This document shows positions 54,120 to 63,214 of a DNA stretch of 64,000 nt, piece after piece. Source of the DNA: Sphingobacterium endophyticum (GTDB taxonomy: Bacteria > Bacteroidota > Bacteroidia > Sphingobacteriales > Sphingobacteriaceae); contig NZ_SMMI01000006.1 in assembly GCF_009733535.1 (NCBI RefSeq), forward strand, positions 1-64,000, read 5' to 3'. A program made the translations under genes and the position numbers. Under the pieces are notes generated by a model that saw only the letters and a program-made list of their open reading frames with translations, had not been told where the DNA came from and did no database searches. How positions within the stretch are numbered: the first letter of the stretch is position 1; every line of letters starts with the position of its first letter.

Positions 54120-54971
54120 TTATTCTGTACTGGAGGCAACTTGGGTGTCAAGGTTAACGATCGGCCACACTCCCGGAGCAGGGAAACTGATCCCTTTATT
54201 ATCTCCCCGGTTCAGGTCATTTCCAAAATAATATAGCGGCCAGCCCCTATAGGTCAGCTGCTTCTTCCCAAAAACATCGATAGAGGCGATATCTGAAGCA
54301 GAAACTATCGAAGGAAATGATCCCGAAACGGATTGGTATATCGGCCAGATGCCATCGTTGCTGAAATCCGCCTTGGTAAATGTATTATCGTTGAACCTAT
54401 CGGACCTAAAGGCGTATAAGGTCCTGCCATTCCCATCCGTAAAATATATTGTCTTCCCACCGCCTAAACCGAAATCGGATCTATAGTTTTCACCATCATG
54501 TCCAACTAATTGAGCATTGCAAACCATCAGCAAATAGTCCGGTTTGGCGACATACCAATTATCGTTTATCCCATCGCCACCAACCTTCCCAGCATCCCCG
54601 TCTCCGATAAAATAATACAGAGGCCAGCCCCTGTATGTGGTCTGCTTACTGCCGTCAGTCCGGGTAATCTCGCCAATCTCCTTTTGGTCTAGAAATTTTG
54701 AATCCTTGGCGCCGTGATCATAATAAGCCGGCCAATTATTCATGCAGCTACCCGAACAGCTCGATTGTCCTTTGCTATCATTTGAGAAAAAATAGAGCGT
54801 TCTACCCTTATCGTCAGTCAGAATTTTTCCGTGGGTTTGGCTCTCCTTTATGAGAATCCCAACCTCAAGATTATCGATGTCTGAGCCATTGTCTTTGGAA
54901 CATGAAATGAAAGAAAGCAACAATGTCCCCATCAATAGGGCCTTCCTATAAAATTTAAACTTAGTATTCAT
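54120..54971 (-). CDS. COG4315-type secreted-repeat lipoprotein
   Basis: The 283-residue product has a lipobox (LLSFISCSKD, Cys about 24) and two pairs of the Lipoprotein_15-type secreted repeat. One pair is GRTLYFFSNDSKGQSSCSGS and KQTTYRGWPLYYFIGDGD. The second is GRTLYAFRSDRFNDN and KQLTYRGWPLYYFGNDLNRG. The first repeat keeps a CSGSC pair; the second lost it. The role is unknown, but this family often sits with redox and surface proteins. It leads the operon, divergent from the ECF sigma gene. Confidence 0.85.
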   Translation of the reverse strand: MNTKFKFYRKALLMGTLLLSFISCSKDNGSDIDNLEVGILIKESQTHGKILTDDKGRTLYFFSNDSKGQSSCSGSCMNNWPAYYDHGAKDSKFLDQKEIGEITRTDGSKQTTYRGWPLYYFIGDGDAGKVGGDGINDNWYVAKPDYLLMVCNAQLVGHDGENYRSDFGLGGGKTIYFTDGNGRTLYAFRSDRFNDNTFTKADFSNDGIWPIYQSVSGSFPSIVSASDIASIDVFGKKQLTYRGWPLYYFGNDLNRGDNKGISFPAPGVWPIVNLDTQVASSTE

Positions 54972-55179
54972 ACATTTGAAATTATTTCATTTTGCTTATC
55001 ATTAACTACGTCCTCTGGAAAGGAATGGTTGCTTTCTAAAAAATAAATTCAAAAGACTGGATGTCAATTGGTTAAATTATACCAGGCAGGCAACCAATTT
55101 GCTTTTGAGCTCGTATTCTATTAAAGATTGTAAGATGTGTACCTAATGAAAATTTACTGTTCAATAAAGACTGAATTCT

Positions 55180-55755
55180 GTGGTTGAGGATCCAAATGAA
55201 AAACTAATCAAACTTATTGAAGGATGCATCGTGAATGACAGAAGATCGCAGAAGGAACTATATCGTAGCTTCTACTCATTGTCCATGGGTATTTGTCTAA
55301 GATATGCAAAAAACAGGGAGGAGGCAGCAACCATAATAAATGAAGGTTTTTTTAAAGTTTTTGATCATATTAATTCATATGATTTTAACCGTCCCTTTGT
55401 GACCTGGTTAAGGAGAATTATGACCAATACCGCGATTGACTATTATAGATCGACATTGAGATTCGTAAACCAAACTGTTGAACTTGACATAGTGGAGGAA
55501 CATGAAGTCTTAAATGAATCCACATTGCAGATGCTTCATTACCAGGACCTATTGAAGATGGTCCAATCATTGACCCCAGGATTTAGGACAGTATTTAATC
55601 TGTATGCCATTGAAGGGTATTCCCATGAGGAGATTGCAGCTTTATTAGGAATATCCATTGGAACATCCAAATCAAACCTCTATAAGGCCAGGGCAAAATT
55701 GGCAGAATTAATCCGGCGGTCCGAGCGATCGAATGCCGGCATACATAACGATTGA
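55180..55755 (+). CDS. ECF-type RNA polymerase sigma factor
   Basis: The 191-residue product starts at a GTG (no in-frame ATG is close). Region 2 includes INEGFFKVFDHINSYDFNRP and TWLRRIMTNTAIDYYR, region 4 includes HEEIAALLGISIGTSKSNLYKA. It should direct RNA polymerase to a small set of genes, perhaps including the divergent electron-transfer operon. The next gene starts 5 nt after its stop, or overlaps it by 4 nt if a TTG is used, so the two are coupled. Confidence 0.9.
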   Translation: MVEDPNEKLIKLIEGCIVNDRRSQKELYRSFYSLSMGICLRYAKNREEAATIINEGFFKVFDHINSYDFNRPFVTWLRRIMTNTAIDYYRSTLRFVNQTVELDIVEEHEVLNESTLQMLHYQDLLKMVQSLTPGFRTVFNLYAIEGYSHEEIAALLGISIGTSKSNLYKARAKLAELIRRSERSNAGIHND

Positions 55756-55760
55756 CACGG

Positions 55761-56933
55761 ATGGATAAAAATAAAATAGACGGTCTTTTTAAGAGAGTAT
55801 TGGACCAACAGGAGCATCCCTTTGAAGAGGATCATTGGAAGGTCCTAGAGGAGAGGATCTCCAGGAAGTCCCGAAATACCCGACAGGTTACTTTTTGGAA
55901 GGTAGCTTCCGTTGCTGCATGCATCGCTTCACTTCTATTGATCGGCCTTAACAGATATTATTCAAATAAAGGGGAAATTGCCGCTAGGATGCAATCAAAA
56001 GGGACATCGCCCTTCCCCGAGGATCTTAAGAATGATGAATTTAGGAAGTCCGATCAAAAAACAGTCGGAATCCGTCCGTCCACGGATAGCCCGATTATGT
56101 CTTTAGGCGGGGACGAGCTCGATGCCAAAAAAATTGAAAGCAGAAGCTCTAGACTGATTCCCGGCTCGAATTCTGCCCGTTCCGCAACTATCGACATACA
56201 GCAGCCTCATGGGCTTTACTTAGTAGGTTTAAGCGCAAATCTGGAAACCAGACCGGTTTTCCCCCGCTATGATATAGGAACACCGCCCGCTTCTATCTCA
56301 CATGAACAGAGACCGTCGCATAAATCACAGAAACAGCAGAATGCTAGGTCACTCCTTCAGCCTGCAACCCTAAGCATAATGGCGGGACCTGACCTGACAA
56401 GGGTAGCAGGATCTAAAACAAATTCCGTAAGCACCAATTTTGCTTTAGTATTTTCTCAACCCTTTGGAAAACGTTTCAGCCTCACAACGGGTATTGCCTA
56501 CGCCAAGAAGAACTATTCATCCAACTACAGCCTGTACAGACCCCTCAATCCAATTCCGGCGCATTACAATCCAACGAATGTAGACGCAGCTTGCGATATA
56601 CTCAGCATTCCGATATCTGTCAATATGAAGGTGGCCAAGTTAAAGGATACCGAATTAAGTGTCGGTCTGGGTACATCGAGTCTATTTATGCTCAAGGAGG
56701 AGTACATCATTTCCTATTCGGAAATGGAAGATAGGACTTATACGGTTAGCAACGAAAACAAACATTTATTTAGCACCATAGATTTAACGGTTTCAATCCA
56801 GCACAAAGTATCAGATAAGCTCAAGATCGGTATTAGACCATTCTTTCAGATACCTGTTAAGGGCGTTGGTTACGGAAGGACATCACTTGAATCAAAGGGA
56901 GTGGCCTTGAGCCTAGATTTCCGCGCCTGGTGA
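55761..56933 (+). CDS. Membrane-anchored outer-membrane-barrel-like protein paired with ECF sigma
   Basis: From the ATG at 55761 the product has 390 residues (a TTG at 55752 overlaps the sigma stop). The N-terminus is cytoplasmic with EEDHWKVLEERISRK, a helix spans about 46-64 (VASVAACIASLLLIGLN), and a disordered Ser/Pro-rich linker follows. The C-terminal 180 residues look like a beta-barrel: TNFALVFSQPFGKRFSLTTG to ALSLDFRAW. Such one-TM barrel proteins follow ECF sigma genes in Bacteroidota and may act as anti-sigma factors. There is no zinc-binding anti-sigma motif. Confidence 0.68.
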   Translation: MDKNKIDGLFKRVLDQQEHPFEEDHWKVLEERISRKSRNTRQVTFWKVASVAACIASLLLIGLNRYYSNKGEIAARMQSKGTSPFPEDLKNDEFRKSDQKTVGIRPSTDSPIMSLGGDELDAKKIESRSSRLIPGSNSARSATIDIQQPHGLYLVGLSANLETRPVFPRYDIGTPPASISHEQRPSHKSQKQQNARSLLQPATLSIMAGPDLTRVAGSKTNSVSTNFALVFSQPFGKRFSLTTGIAYAKKNYSSNYSLYRPLNPIPAHYNPTNVDAACDILSIPISVNMKVAKLKDTELSVGLGTSSLFMLKEEYIISYSEMEDRTYTVSNENKHLFSTIDLTVSIQHKVSDKLKIGIRPFFQIPVKGVGYGRTSLESKGVALSLDFRAW

Positions 56934-57199
56934 GCCATTACCTCGCACCTTCCCCAGGTCTGAGAACAAAGTAAGCAGAATGGTTCCATCCCTTCCGAAA
57001 GGTTCCTGTGGAATATGGTTGGAGTGGGGTTACAATACATGTTTTTTAAAGAGCGTGGCGCTGCACGGCAGATAAAAAACAACCTCTATATCAATACATT
57101 AATTTAACTGTTGCAACACTTAACCCTTAAGCAATAATTAAGCCTTGTCAACTAAAATAAAATTTTATAAAATTGCGCCCTAAGTCATGGGGGTATACA

Positions 57200-57418
57200 A
57201 TGTACGGTTCAAAGAAACAGAGGGCTAATCTGCTGGAAGAGTTTTTCGAAAGAAAGTTTAAGGAGAGGAATTATAAATTCAATTTACATGAAATAGATTT
57301 TTTAACTGCATCTGAAGATCTGGAAAAAGAAATATGGGAACTCACCAAGGTTACAAATTTTAGATTGATGCATATCGTTGATGGAAGAGCAGACTATTTC
57401 ATAATATGCAAATTGTGA
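57200..57418 (+). CDS. Small hypothetical protein
   Basis: From the ATG at 57200 the product has 72 residues (an in-frame TTG at 57173 would add nine). It is charged and helical (SKKQRANLLEEFFERKFKER) with a final FIICKL. No family is recognised. Upstream is about 270 nt without features. The codon use is ordinary. Confidence 0.45.
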   Translation: MYGSKKQRANLLEEFFERKFKERNYKFNLHEIDFLTASEDLEKEIWELTKVTNFRLMHIVDGRADYFIICKL

Positions 57419-57477
57419 ATTCCCTCTGCATTTAGTATGAATATGTAACCTTTAGCCTTCAAAATTGCCCACACAAA

Positions 57478-57697
57478 AGTACCTGCCTTTCGAAGAGGGC
57501 ACTGAAAAAGTACCCGATAGAAAAGGGCTTAGGAATTCTTATGGTCTTAAGCCCTTTTCTGTTGTCTATTTGGAAGCCTCTATCTTTTGTTCCTTAAATA
57601 ATCGATTCCCGAAGGGTTTGACACGTGATTTCCAGCATTTTCTGAACCGAAAAAATTTTTCAATAGAACTTTTCAGTACCTTCCTTTCGAAGGTCAT
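57478..57697. mobile_element. Possible IS-derived remnant with imperfect terminal inverted repeats
   Basis: The left end has TTCGAAGAGGGCACTGAAAA (from about 57489) and the right end, read on the minus strand, TTCGAAAGGAAGGTACTGAA (from about 57694). They match with one or two gaps, as terminal inverted repeats would. GTACCTGCCTTTCGAAG (57479-57495) and GTACCTTCCTTTCGAAG also form a direct repeat about 200 nt apart. No transposase remains. A strong 13-bp hairpin with a 16-nt loop (57519-57560, AGAAAAGGGCTTA / TAAGCCCTTTTCT) lies inside the left end. Confidence 0.35.
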
Positions 57698-58508
57698 CTT
57701 TTTTAGTTCCAGCCCATGTTCTCAACGCTTTCAATATCTCCATAGCTAAAATGTATAAATCCCAGTAGATTAGCTGGAGAACCAAAGTGTTTTTTATTTA
57801 ATTTTTTTTATACCTTAGCCAGTTATTAAGTGTTTTACGCACGTTTACTAATGAAAACTATTTTTTTTAAGCACATTAGAACGGTTTTACTGTTTATTGG
57901 AACATTCCTTTTTGTATTGGGTATCCTAAGCTATTACCTTTAATGCGCTGAACTCTGCTTTTAAACTGATTGGGTTCATTCCTTTGGGCTCCATGTTCCC
58001 TTACACATTCCTAAGCTATTCATTTAGGGAGAAGGGCCACCATACTGAATCGAATTACTTGCTGCCCAGCAATACCAACGACAGATCGTATTCCATGTTC
58101 TCCCTATCCAGAGCCAGTCTCCTTCAAACCCCTGAATCAGCAATTCGGCATCTTCACCTCAACTTCAATTACTGGAATTTTTTTCATTTCCTGATTAAGG
58201 TCATTTCATTTCAGGAACATAACTCAGAGCAGGGCTGGACAGTAGGTCAATTCACAAGAAGCTACCATTATCATTAGGTTACAATAAAAGGAAATATAAA
58301 GTGGGAGACGGTTGGAAGGGCCCCAAAATACTTGAAACTCGGAATGGATTGTATTGAAGGCTAAAACCTAATTGTGGTTTGTCATCCGGACCATTCTTAC
58401 TCAGTCATTGAATGGAGAGAAAACATTAGAACCGGTAAATTGTTTAATATGAAGAACAAATTGTAGAAGAGGACAGGGTAGGGATAAATTTATGATTTCG
58501 TATTTTCA
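57698..58508. other. Gene-poor stretch with one possible mini-ORF
   Basis: No well-supported gene. A 30-residue hydrophobic peptide is possible at 57851-57943 (MKTIFFKHIRTVLLFIGTFL onward, one helix). A 97-codon frame at 57984-58277 has an odd composition and is rejected. The rest is noise-like. Confidence 0.4.
57851..57943 (+). CDS. Possible 30-residue membrane peptide
   Basis: The 30-residue frame has a basic start and one hydrophobic helix (TVLLFIGTFLFVLGILSYYL), the usual shape of a small membrane protein. It has no Shine-Dalgarno sequence and no neighbour support, so it may be chance. Confidence 0.3.
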   Translation: MKTIFFKHIRTVLLFIGTFLFVLGILSYYL

Positions 58509-58646
58509 ATGACCTTCATGACCATAAATATTATATTTTCGATAGTGGACACTTTCAAGGAAAACTTCTCTGAAAAAATCCTGGCTGCACTTCTTATCCT
58601 TTTCTTTTTGAGCATTCTCAGGGATCTGGTCAAAAAGAACAAATAG
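58509..58646 (+). CDS. Possible 45-residue membrane peptide
   Basis: The 45-residue frame has an amphipathic start, one hydrophobic helix (ILAALLILFFLSIL) and a basic end (RDLVKKNK), as in small single-pass proteins. An inner ATG at 58518 is a second start option. It lies 96 nt upstream of the AraC-type gene. Not tested by homology. Confidence 0.4.
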   Translation: MTFMTINIIFSIVDTFKENFSEKILAALLILFFLSILRDLVKKNK

Positions 58647-58742
58647 GAAACTCAAGGGGTTAAATCAAACCGCGGAATACATATTACAATGATAGGCCAA
58701 GTAAGGTTTGGAGATGAACAACTTCATATTAAATGAGGAAAA

Positions 58743-59198
58743 ATGTCTGAAAATCGTAGATTTGGACATGGCACCAACAATTATTCAATCAAGATGAAAC
58801 CAATTGAAAAACACACTAAGACCAGGTCATTGAATATCTCCGCCAATGCTGAGAAAAAGATCCTAAGATCTATCAAAGAATGGGAAAGAAAAAGGCTCTA
58901 CAAGGATCAGAACTATAATATAGACAGATTTTCTAAGGATCTAGGGATTAACAGGAAATACCTTTCCAGCGTGATAAACGATCATTTCGGGGTAAACTTT
59001 TCTGGCTATGTTAATAATCTCCGGATACAGTTTATGCAGGAAATAATTAACGATCTAAACTCAGTGTCTGATCTGAACCTAACTTCCTTGGCAAGACTAT
59101 CGGGATTCTCAAGCTATTTTAAATTTTCGCACTATGTAAAAAACACATTCGGAAGGAGCCCAAGAGATTATTTCATATCCAAAGGGACCAAGGAGTAG
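58743..59198 (+). CDS. AraC-type DNA-binding domain protein
   Basis: The 151-residue product is an AraC/XylS-type HTH domain without a sensor part. The first HTH (NIDRFSKDLGINRKYLSSVINDHFG) and the second (NLTSLARLSGFSSYFKFSHYVKNTFGRSPRDYF) are clear. FGRSPRDYF is the family end motif. The 45 N-terminal residues are basic and unstructured; an inner ATG at 58794 is another possible start. It is a regulator with no evident partner. Confidence 0.85.
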   Translation: MSENRRFGHGTNNYSIKMKPIEKHTKTRSLNISANAEKKILRSIKEWERKRLYKDQNYNIDRFSKDLGINRKYLSSVINDHFGVNFSGYVNNLRIQFMQEIINDLNSVSDLNLTSLARLSGFSSYFKFSHYVKNTFGRSPRDYFISKGTKE

Positions 59199-60060
59199 TA
59201 ACCCCCATCGATAATCAAATTTAGACCGGAGTTTTCCCAAAGCCCAGCTAAGTTGACAGCAGAAATAGAGGATAGGCATTTTTAAAGAAATCACCCATCC
59301 ACCGCCCCCGAGTCCGTATCAAAAATTTTACACATATGACGGAGGTAAAAATTATTTCAATTAATTAGGACCTGATTTGGGTATTCAGGGAAGTGAATAT
59401 CAGCTCCAATCCGTGCCTATTAAATGATTTCTGGGAAAAGAAGTTCCAACATTTCCCAACCTTCAATTCAACCAGATTTTAATTTTTACCCTAAACGATC
59501 CCAACAAATCTTTTGAAACGAAGTTCCCAATTTCCATTTGCTAAGCTTTTTTTTCAAACCAGGCCGATCTATAAATATCTTTATTTATATTCATGGTCTA
59601 TTGTCATACAATAATGGCATTCCCAATGCCAATCGTTTAGTTAATTATTCCAGGCTTTAAAAGCCTGGAAACACTTTGTCATGTTTTCGATTCAATTGAA
59701 ATTGCACCCCAAACTTTGTTCATGAGCCCCACTCCAGTATAAATTGTGACCTCTGTTGTTCGGTTAGTAATCAAGCGTATTCAGGCAGACAGGACATCCA
59801 CGGGTTCAGAACTTCCGAAGGATGATGCCCAGCTTTGGACGTTGTTAATCGCAGAAGCCAACTACTGGAGTTTGGTCCCTATTATGGCACCTGGAAAACA
59901 AAAGACACAGCTTGCTCGCAGAAGGGAAAACCAGTTCCCTAAGGGGAAGTTTCCGAATCCGGAGATGTTAGAGCCTTCCCAGAGAATCTACAGGCAACCA
60001 TACTATTAACCATTCTATTCTCACAGCAGCCAAATAGGAACTCTAAAACATTGACCAACC
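59199..60060. other. Gene-poor stretch with a 23-bp palindrome
   Basis: No supported gene. A palindrome at 59648-59670 pairs TTCCAGGCTTT with AAAGCCTGGAA around a single A. An 87-codon frame at 59746-60009 starts with GTG and has an atypical, unstructured composition; it is not accepted. Confidence 0.4.
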
Positions 60061-60282
60061 TTATTTTTTTAGTTCCTCCCTAAATTTCTTAACCTCGGAA
60101 TCGATTATATCCGGCCATTCCAATAGGGACAACCTAATGTATTGCTCCGCAGTTTCAATGGGAAGCGCTCGGGACATGCTTATTGCCTCGGCCCGCAAAT
60201 TTTCCAGAAACTGTGATGAAGGGAACCGAATAGCTCCTGATCCGATTCCTGAACTGAAACTTGTAGGTATTTTATGACTCAT
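60061..60282 (-). CDS. Small hypothetical protein
   Basis: The 73-residue product has a polar start and a regular helical second half (ETAEQYIRLSLLEWPDIIDS then EVKKFREELKK). A methionine near residue 36 is an alternative start. No family is recognised. It stands alone on the minus strand in a gene-poor region. Confidence 0.45.
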   Translation of the reverse strand: MSHKIPTSFSSGIGSGAIRFPSSQFLENLRAEAISMSRALPIETAEQYIRLSLLEWPDIIDSEVKKFREELKK

Positions 60283-61037
60283 GATCCGGATTGCATAACA
60301 TTTGTTGGTAATGTAGGGCTAAATTTCAGAAAAAAAATAGATTATATCGCGGCTAGGTTAACAAAAATATAAATATCTGATAAAAAAAAACATTCCTAAG
60401 CGTATTTGGCTATTTAATCTCTAGAGATTCGGCCAAAATAATAATATATGATGTTTGACTGGATGAAGGATAGTTAAACTGCATAGATCTTCCGTCCAGA
60501 TTTCCCGGCCGCATAGCCCAATCCTTACCTATTAAAAAAACTTGCCCTTTAAAATACAAACTCTCAAGCCGATCGCCCTACAAACTTTCCCGGAATCAAA
60601 TACATCACAGCCATTTCATGGTTTTTCGGCATATAAATTGCACTTAGGCAAATACTAAATAAATATTTAGGTTAATAATTGGTTTGGTGTCCCTTTTGGC
60701 CTCCCCGGCAAAAGGGACTTATTTACCAATTATACATTAAGCTATTTATTCGGCCGATGCATTTGCTGAATAATAGAATCAAACCTGATATTTTTCCCTA
60801 CCTTTGGTTGGGTCCTGAATATTAGCTTTTTATACTTTTGGATTTAGATTAAAACACTTAATTTTCAATTATCGGCCCATTAGGATAATGTGCGGAAGGA
60901 ATCGTCCTGAGATACGCGATTTATGACCGCCGATATAAAATAGGAAAATTTCATAGGAAATATCGGTCAGTTGAGCTAATTTAGGTTCACTGGACCATCT
61001 AAAAATAGCCAGGACTATACAAAACAAGACTGAATCT
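60283..61037 (+). promoter_or_regulatory. Long upstream region of the PAS gene with a strong hairpin element and two -7 boxes
   Basis: No gene is supported. A complex hairpin lies at 60676-60732 (see the separate entry). TACCTTTG at 60799-60806 and TACTTTTG at 60833-60840 match TAnnTTTG without clear -33 boxes. Either would give a leader of about 190-230 nt before the PAS gene. Confidence 0.4.
60676..60732. other. 57-bp imperfect palindrome with two stem blocks
   Basis: The outer stem TAATTGGT / ACCAATTA (8 bp) and inner stem GTCCCTTTT-G-GCC / GGCAAAAGGGAC (12 bp, one bulged G) surround a TCCCC loop. Twenty base pairs in all. It may be a structured RNA, an attachment-like site or a remnant of a repeat element. 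No family is recognised. Confidence 0.5.
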
Positions 61038-62513
61038 ATGAAAAATGACGATTTCGATCCAAACAGATTGAAACAGGAACATGACACCTTAATCGAGTCT
61101 TTGGAGGATATTATCTTTGAAGTAAAATCAGATGGTTCCATCCTAAACTGCTGGACCTCCGACCCTGAAAAGCTTTTTATGGATTCCCTTCGGTTTCTTA
61201 ATAGCTCCATTCATGAGATCTTTCCCAGATTATTTGCAGAGAAGGTCCAGGAACTCATCGACAGTTCATTCCGCAATACTCGATCGTACAGATTGAAGTA
61301 CAGCTCTCCTTTCGAAAATCAAACTGGAAGATGGTACGAGCTCCAGACCAAGATCCTAAAAGGGAACGATCAGAGCCTTGCAATCATTGTCAGGGATATA
61401 ACCCCCCAAATAAACCTGGAATCCCTGGTAAAGATCAAGGAGGAAAAATTTAACCATGCCTTTATGGATTCCTCCGTAGGAATGCTTCTGTTGGACAGGG
61501 AGCTGCTTATTACCGAATGCAACAGTGAGTTCTATCGGATCTTAGGAACAAACTTCGACATCTGTGAACACCGACAGGCTATCTTGCCTCTTATCTCTCC
61601 CAGCTATAGAAAGGGGCTGGAGAATGGGATTAAGAAAATTTTTAGTGGCCAGCAGGACAAATTTAGACTGGAATGTGAATTTATTGGACTGAACGGAATC
61701 CCCATATGGTGCTTGCTCAGCCTATCGGCAGTAAGGTCATCCAAAAAGGATGTGCTCTACCTTATCTGCCAACTCCAGGATCTATCCCTTGTGAAGGAGA
61801 ACAGCAGGAGGCTAAAGATCCAAAAGGAGATGCTCGAAAAGTCCAACTTCGAACTCAATGTCCGGCTCCGGCAGCTTGAAATTTTCAATCAGGTACTCTC
61901 CCATACATTACGTGCACCAATTGCAAACAACGCAATGATCATAGACCAGATGCACGTCAAAGGAACGGACCTGCAAGAAATGGTGGGCCTTCTAAAAATT
62001 AACAATTCAAAATACCTTAAGCTTTTCGACAATCTAATAGGTTTTTTGGAGAGAACTGAAGATAAGGACTTAAGCTTCAGGGACAACGATATCAACAAAA
62101 TCATTAAAGATGCCTTCACTGAGATTACCAGATTAATCGGACATACGGTCAGGGCAATTCCCGTGACGGAAACCTATGAAAAGAAGATCTATTTCCCCGC
62201 CTACTACGTTAGGAAGATCTTGATCTTTGCAGTGCTTCAATCACTTACCTACAGGCAATTAGGTCCTGTCCACAGATTCAGGCTTAGCTCAAAGGCTACT
62301 GATTCTGCTGTCGAAATCCAGCTTAATTGGCTAGAGATACCACCACCCATCAACCGAACCCGCGATCAGACTCCCTCCATAAAGATTAGTGACGAACTCA
62401 TCATGGACGAATACATTTCTGAACATCAGATCACTTCCTTTGGAGGCTCTGTAAAGTTCAATCCTGATAGAGATGCTAAAGCAATCCTTCTCATTTCGAT
62501 TCCCAAGACATAA
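61038..62513 (+). CDS. PAS-domain signalling protein with degenerate histidine kinase module
   Basis: The 491-residue product has two PAS domains (about 16-123 and 139-252) and no membrane helix. A DHp-like helix follows with LSHTLRAPI (287-295), keeping His289 of the H-box. The ATPase part (about 350-491) is degraded: the N-box region AVLQSLTYRQL (398-408) lacks the asparagine, no DxGxG (G1) box is seen, and only a final HQITSFGGSVKFN resembles the end of the fold. It probably does not bind ATP in the standard way. The receiver gene follows by 12 nt. Confidence 0.75.
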   Translation: MKNDDFDPNRLKQEHDTLIESLEDIIFEVKSDGSILNCWTSDPEKLFMDSLRFLNSSIHEIFPRLFAEKVQELIDSSFRNTRSYRLKYSSPFENQTGRWYELQTKILKGNDQSLAIIVRDITPQINLESLVKIKEEKFNHAFMDSSVGMLLLDRELLITECNSEFYRILGTNFDICEHRQAILPLISPSYRKGLENGIKKIFSGQQDKFRLECEFIGLNGIPIWCLLSLSAVRSSKKDVLYLICQLQDLSLVKENSRRLKIQKEMLEKSNFELNVRLRQLEIFNQVLSHTLRAPIANNAMIIDQMHVKGTDLQEMVGLLKINNSKYLKLFDNLIGFLERTEDKDLSFRDNDINKIIKDAFTEITRLIGHTVRAIPVTETYEKKIYFPAYYVRKILIFAVLQSLTYRQLGPVHRFRLSSKATDSAVEIQLNWLEIPPPINRTRDQTPSIKISDELIMDEYISEHQITSFGGSVKFNPDRDAKAILLISIPKT

Positions 62514-62525
62514 TACTATGATTAG

Positions 62526-62930
62526 ATGGCAGATATAGATAAATTAGAATTTATATTAGTGGACGATGACCAGATCTTCTGTACCGTAATAAGGCTGATT
62601 TCTCGAAATTTCCCAGAAAGAGACATCTTCCTTAGGACGTTTCCGAACGGTAGTGAAGCACTCAGATTTTTCAGGGCCAACAAAGAATATAGTAACAAAG
62701 AAAACCTAGTTGTATTTGTGGACATCAATATGCCCATTATGGACGGTTGGGAGCTACTGGAACATATTCAGCAGGAGGGTCTCCTGGATCCCGCGCTGAC
62801 TCCCATCTACATTATCAGCTCATCAATCAGAGAGCGAGAGAGGACCACGGCCACAAGGGTACGTATTTTAAGAGGAATCCTTACCAAACCTATCAGCCAG
62901 AAAGAGCTTTTTAACATCCTGTCAAAATAG
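62526..62930 (+). CDS. Stand-alone response regulator receiver protein
   Basis: The 134-residue product is a single CheY-like receiver domain. The acidic pocket is at Asp13-15 (VDDDQ), the phosphorylation site is Asp66 in VDINMPIMDGW, and Lys121 is in LTKPI. There is no output domain. It lies 12 nt after the PAS protein, likely co-translated. It may be a phosphate acceptor or a protein-interaction switch for another pathway. Confidence 0.9.
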   Translation: MADIDKLEFILVDDDQIFCTVIRLISRNFPERDIFLRTFPNGSEALRFFRANKEYSNKENLVVFVDINMPIMDGWELLEHIQQEGLLDPALTPIYIISSSIRERERTTATRVRILRGILTKPISQKELFNILSK

Positions 62931-63214
62931 GATTGAACCAGGATATGAAGCTTCACCAAATTTTAAGCGCAGAAAGAAAAACAAGTAAAAGTTCCGACCA
63001 ATAAAGAAGAAAATAGTCCCGACAAGACCAAAAACAAAAGAAAAAGGACATTTCCTGGAATCCATCCTCTATCGATAAAGAGCCAAAATGGAACTCCATG
63101 ATGTCCGTTACTATCGTAATCTTCATAGGATCCGATGTTCTATCTGAATTATTCCATCCCACCCATGACCTGTAATTCGGAAGAACTTCACATTGAACGG
63201 TAGGCCGGTTGGCC
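62931..63214. other. Gene-free stretch
   Basis: Nothing is supported here. A 69-codon minus-strand frame at 62953-63162 has poor composition and is rejected. Confidence 0.4.

Noticed and set aside
57465..57749. 94-codon plus-strand frame
   Set aside because: It runs through a strong hairpin and the possible IS ends and has no coherent composition.
57984..58277. 97-codon plus-strand frame
   Set aside because: The predicted residues have no regular structure and a His/Ser-rich bias typical of chance frames.
59746..60009. 87-codon plus-strand frame starting with GTG
   Set aside because: Odd composition, no promoter or ribosome site, no family.
60869..61210. 113-codon minus-strand frame
   Set aside because: It overlaps the well-supported PAS gene on the other strand and its leader.
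62953..63162. 69-codon minus-strand frame
   Set aside because: Phe/Cys/Trp-rich composition and no neighbour support.
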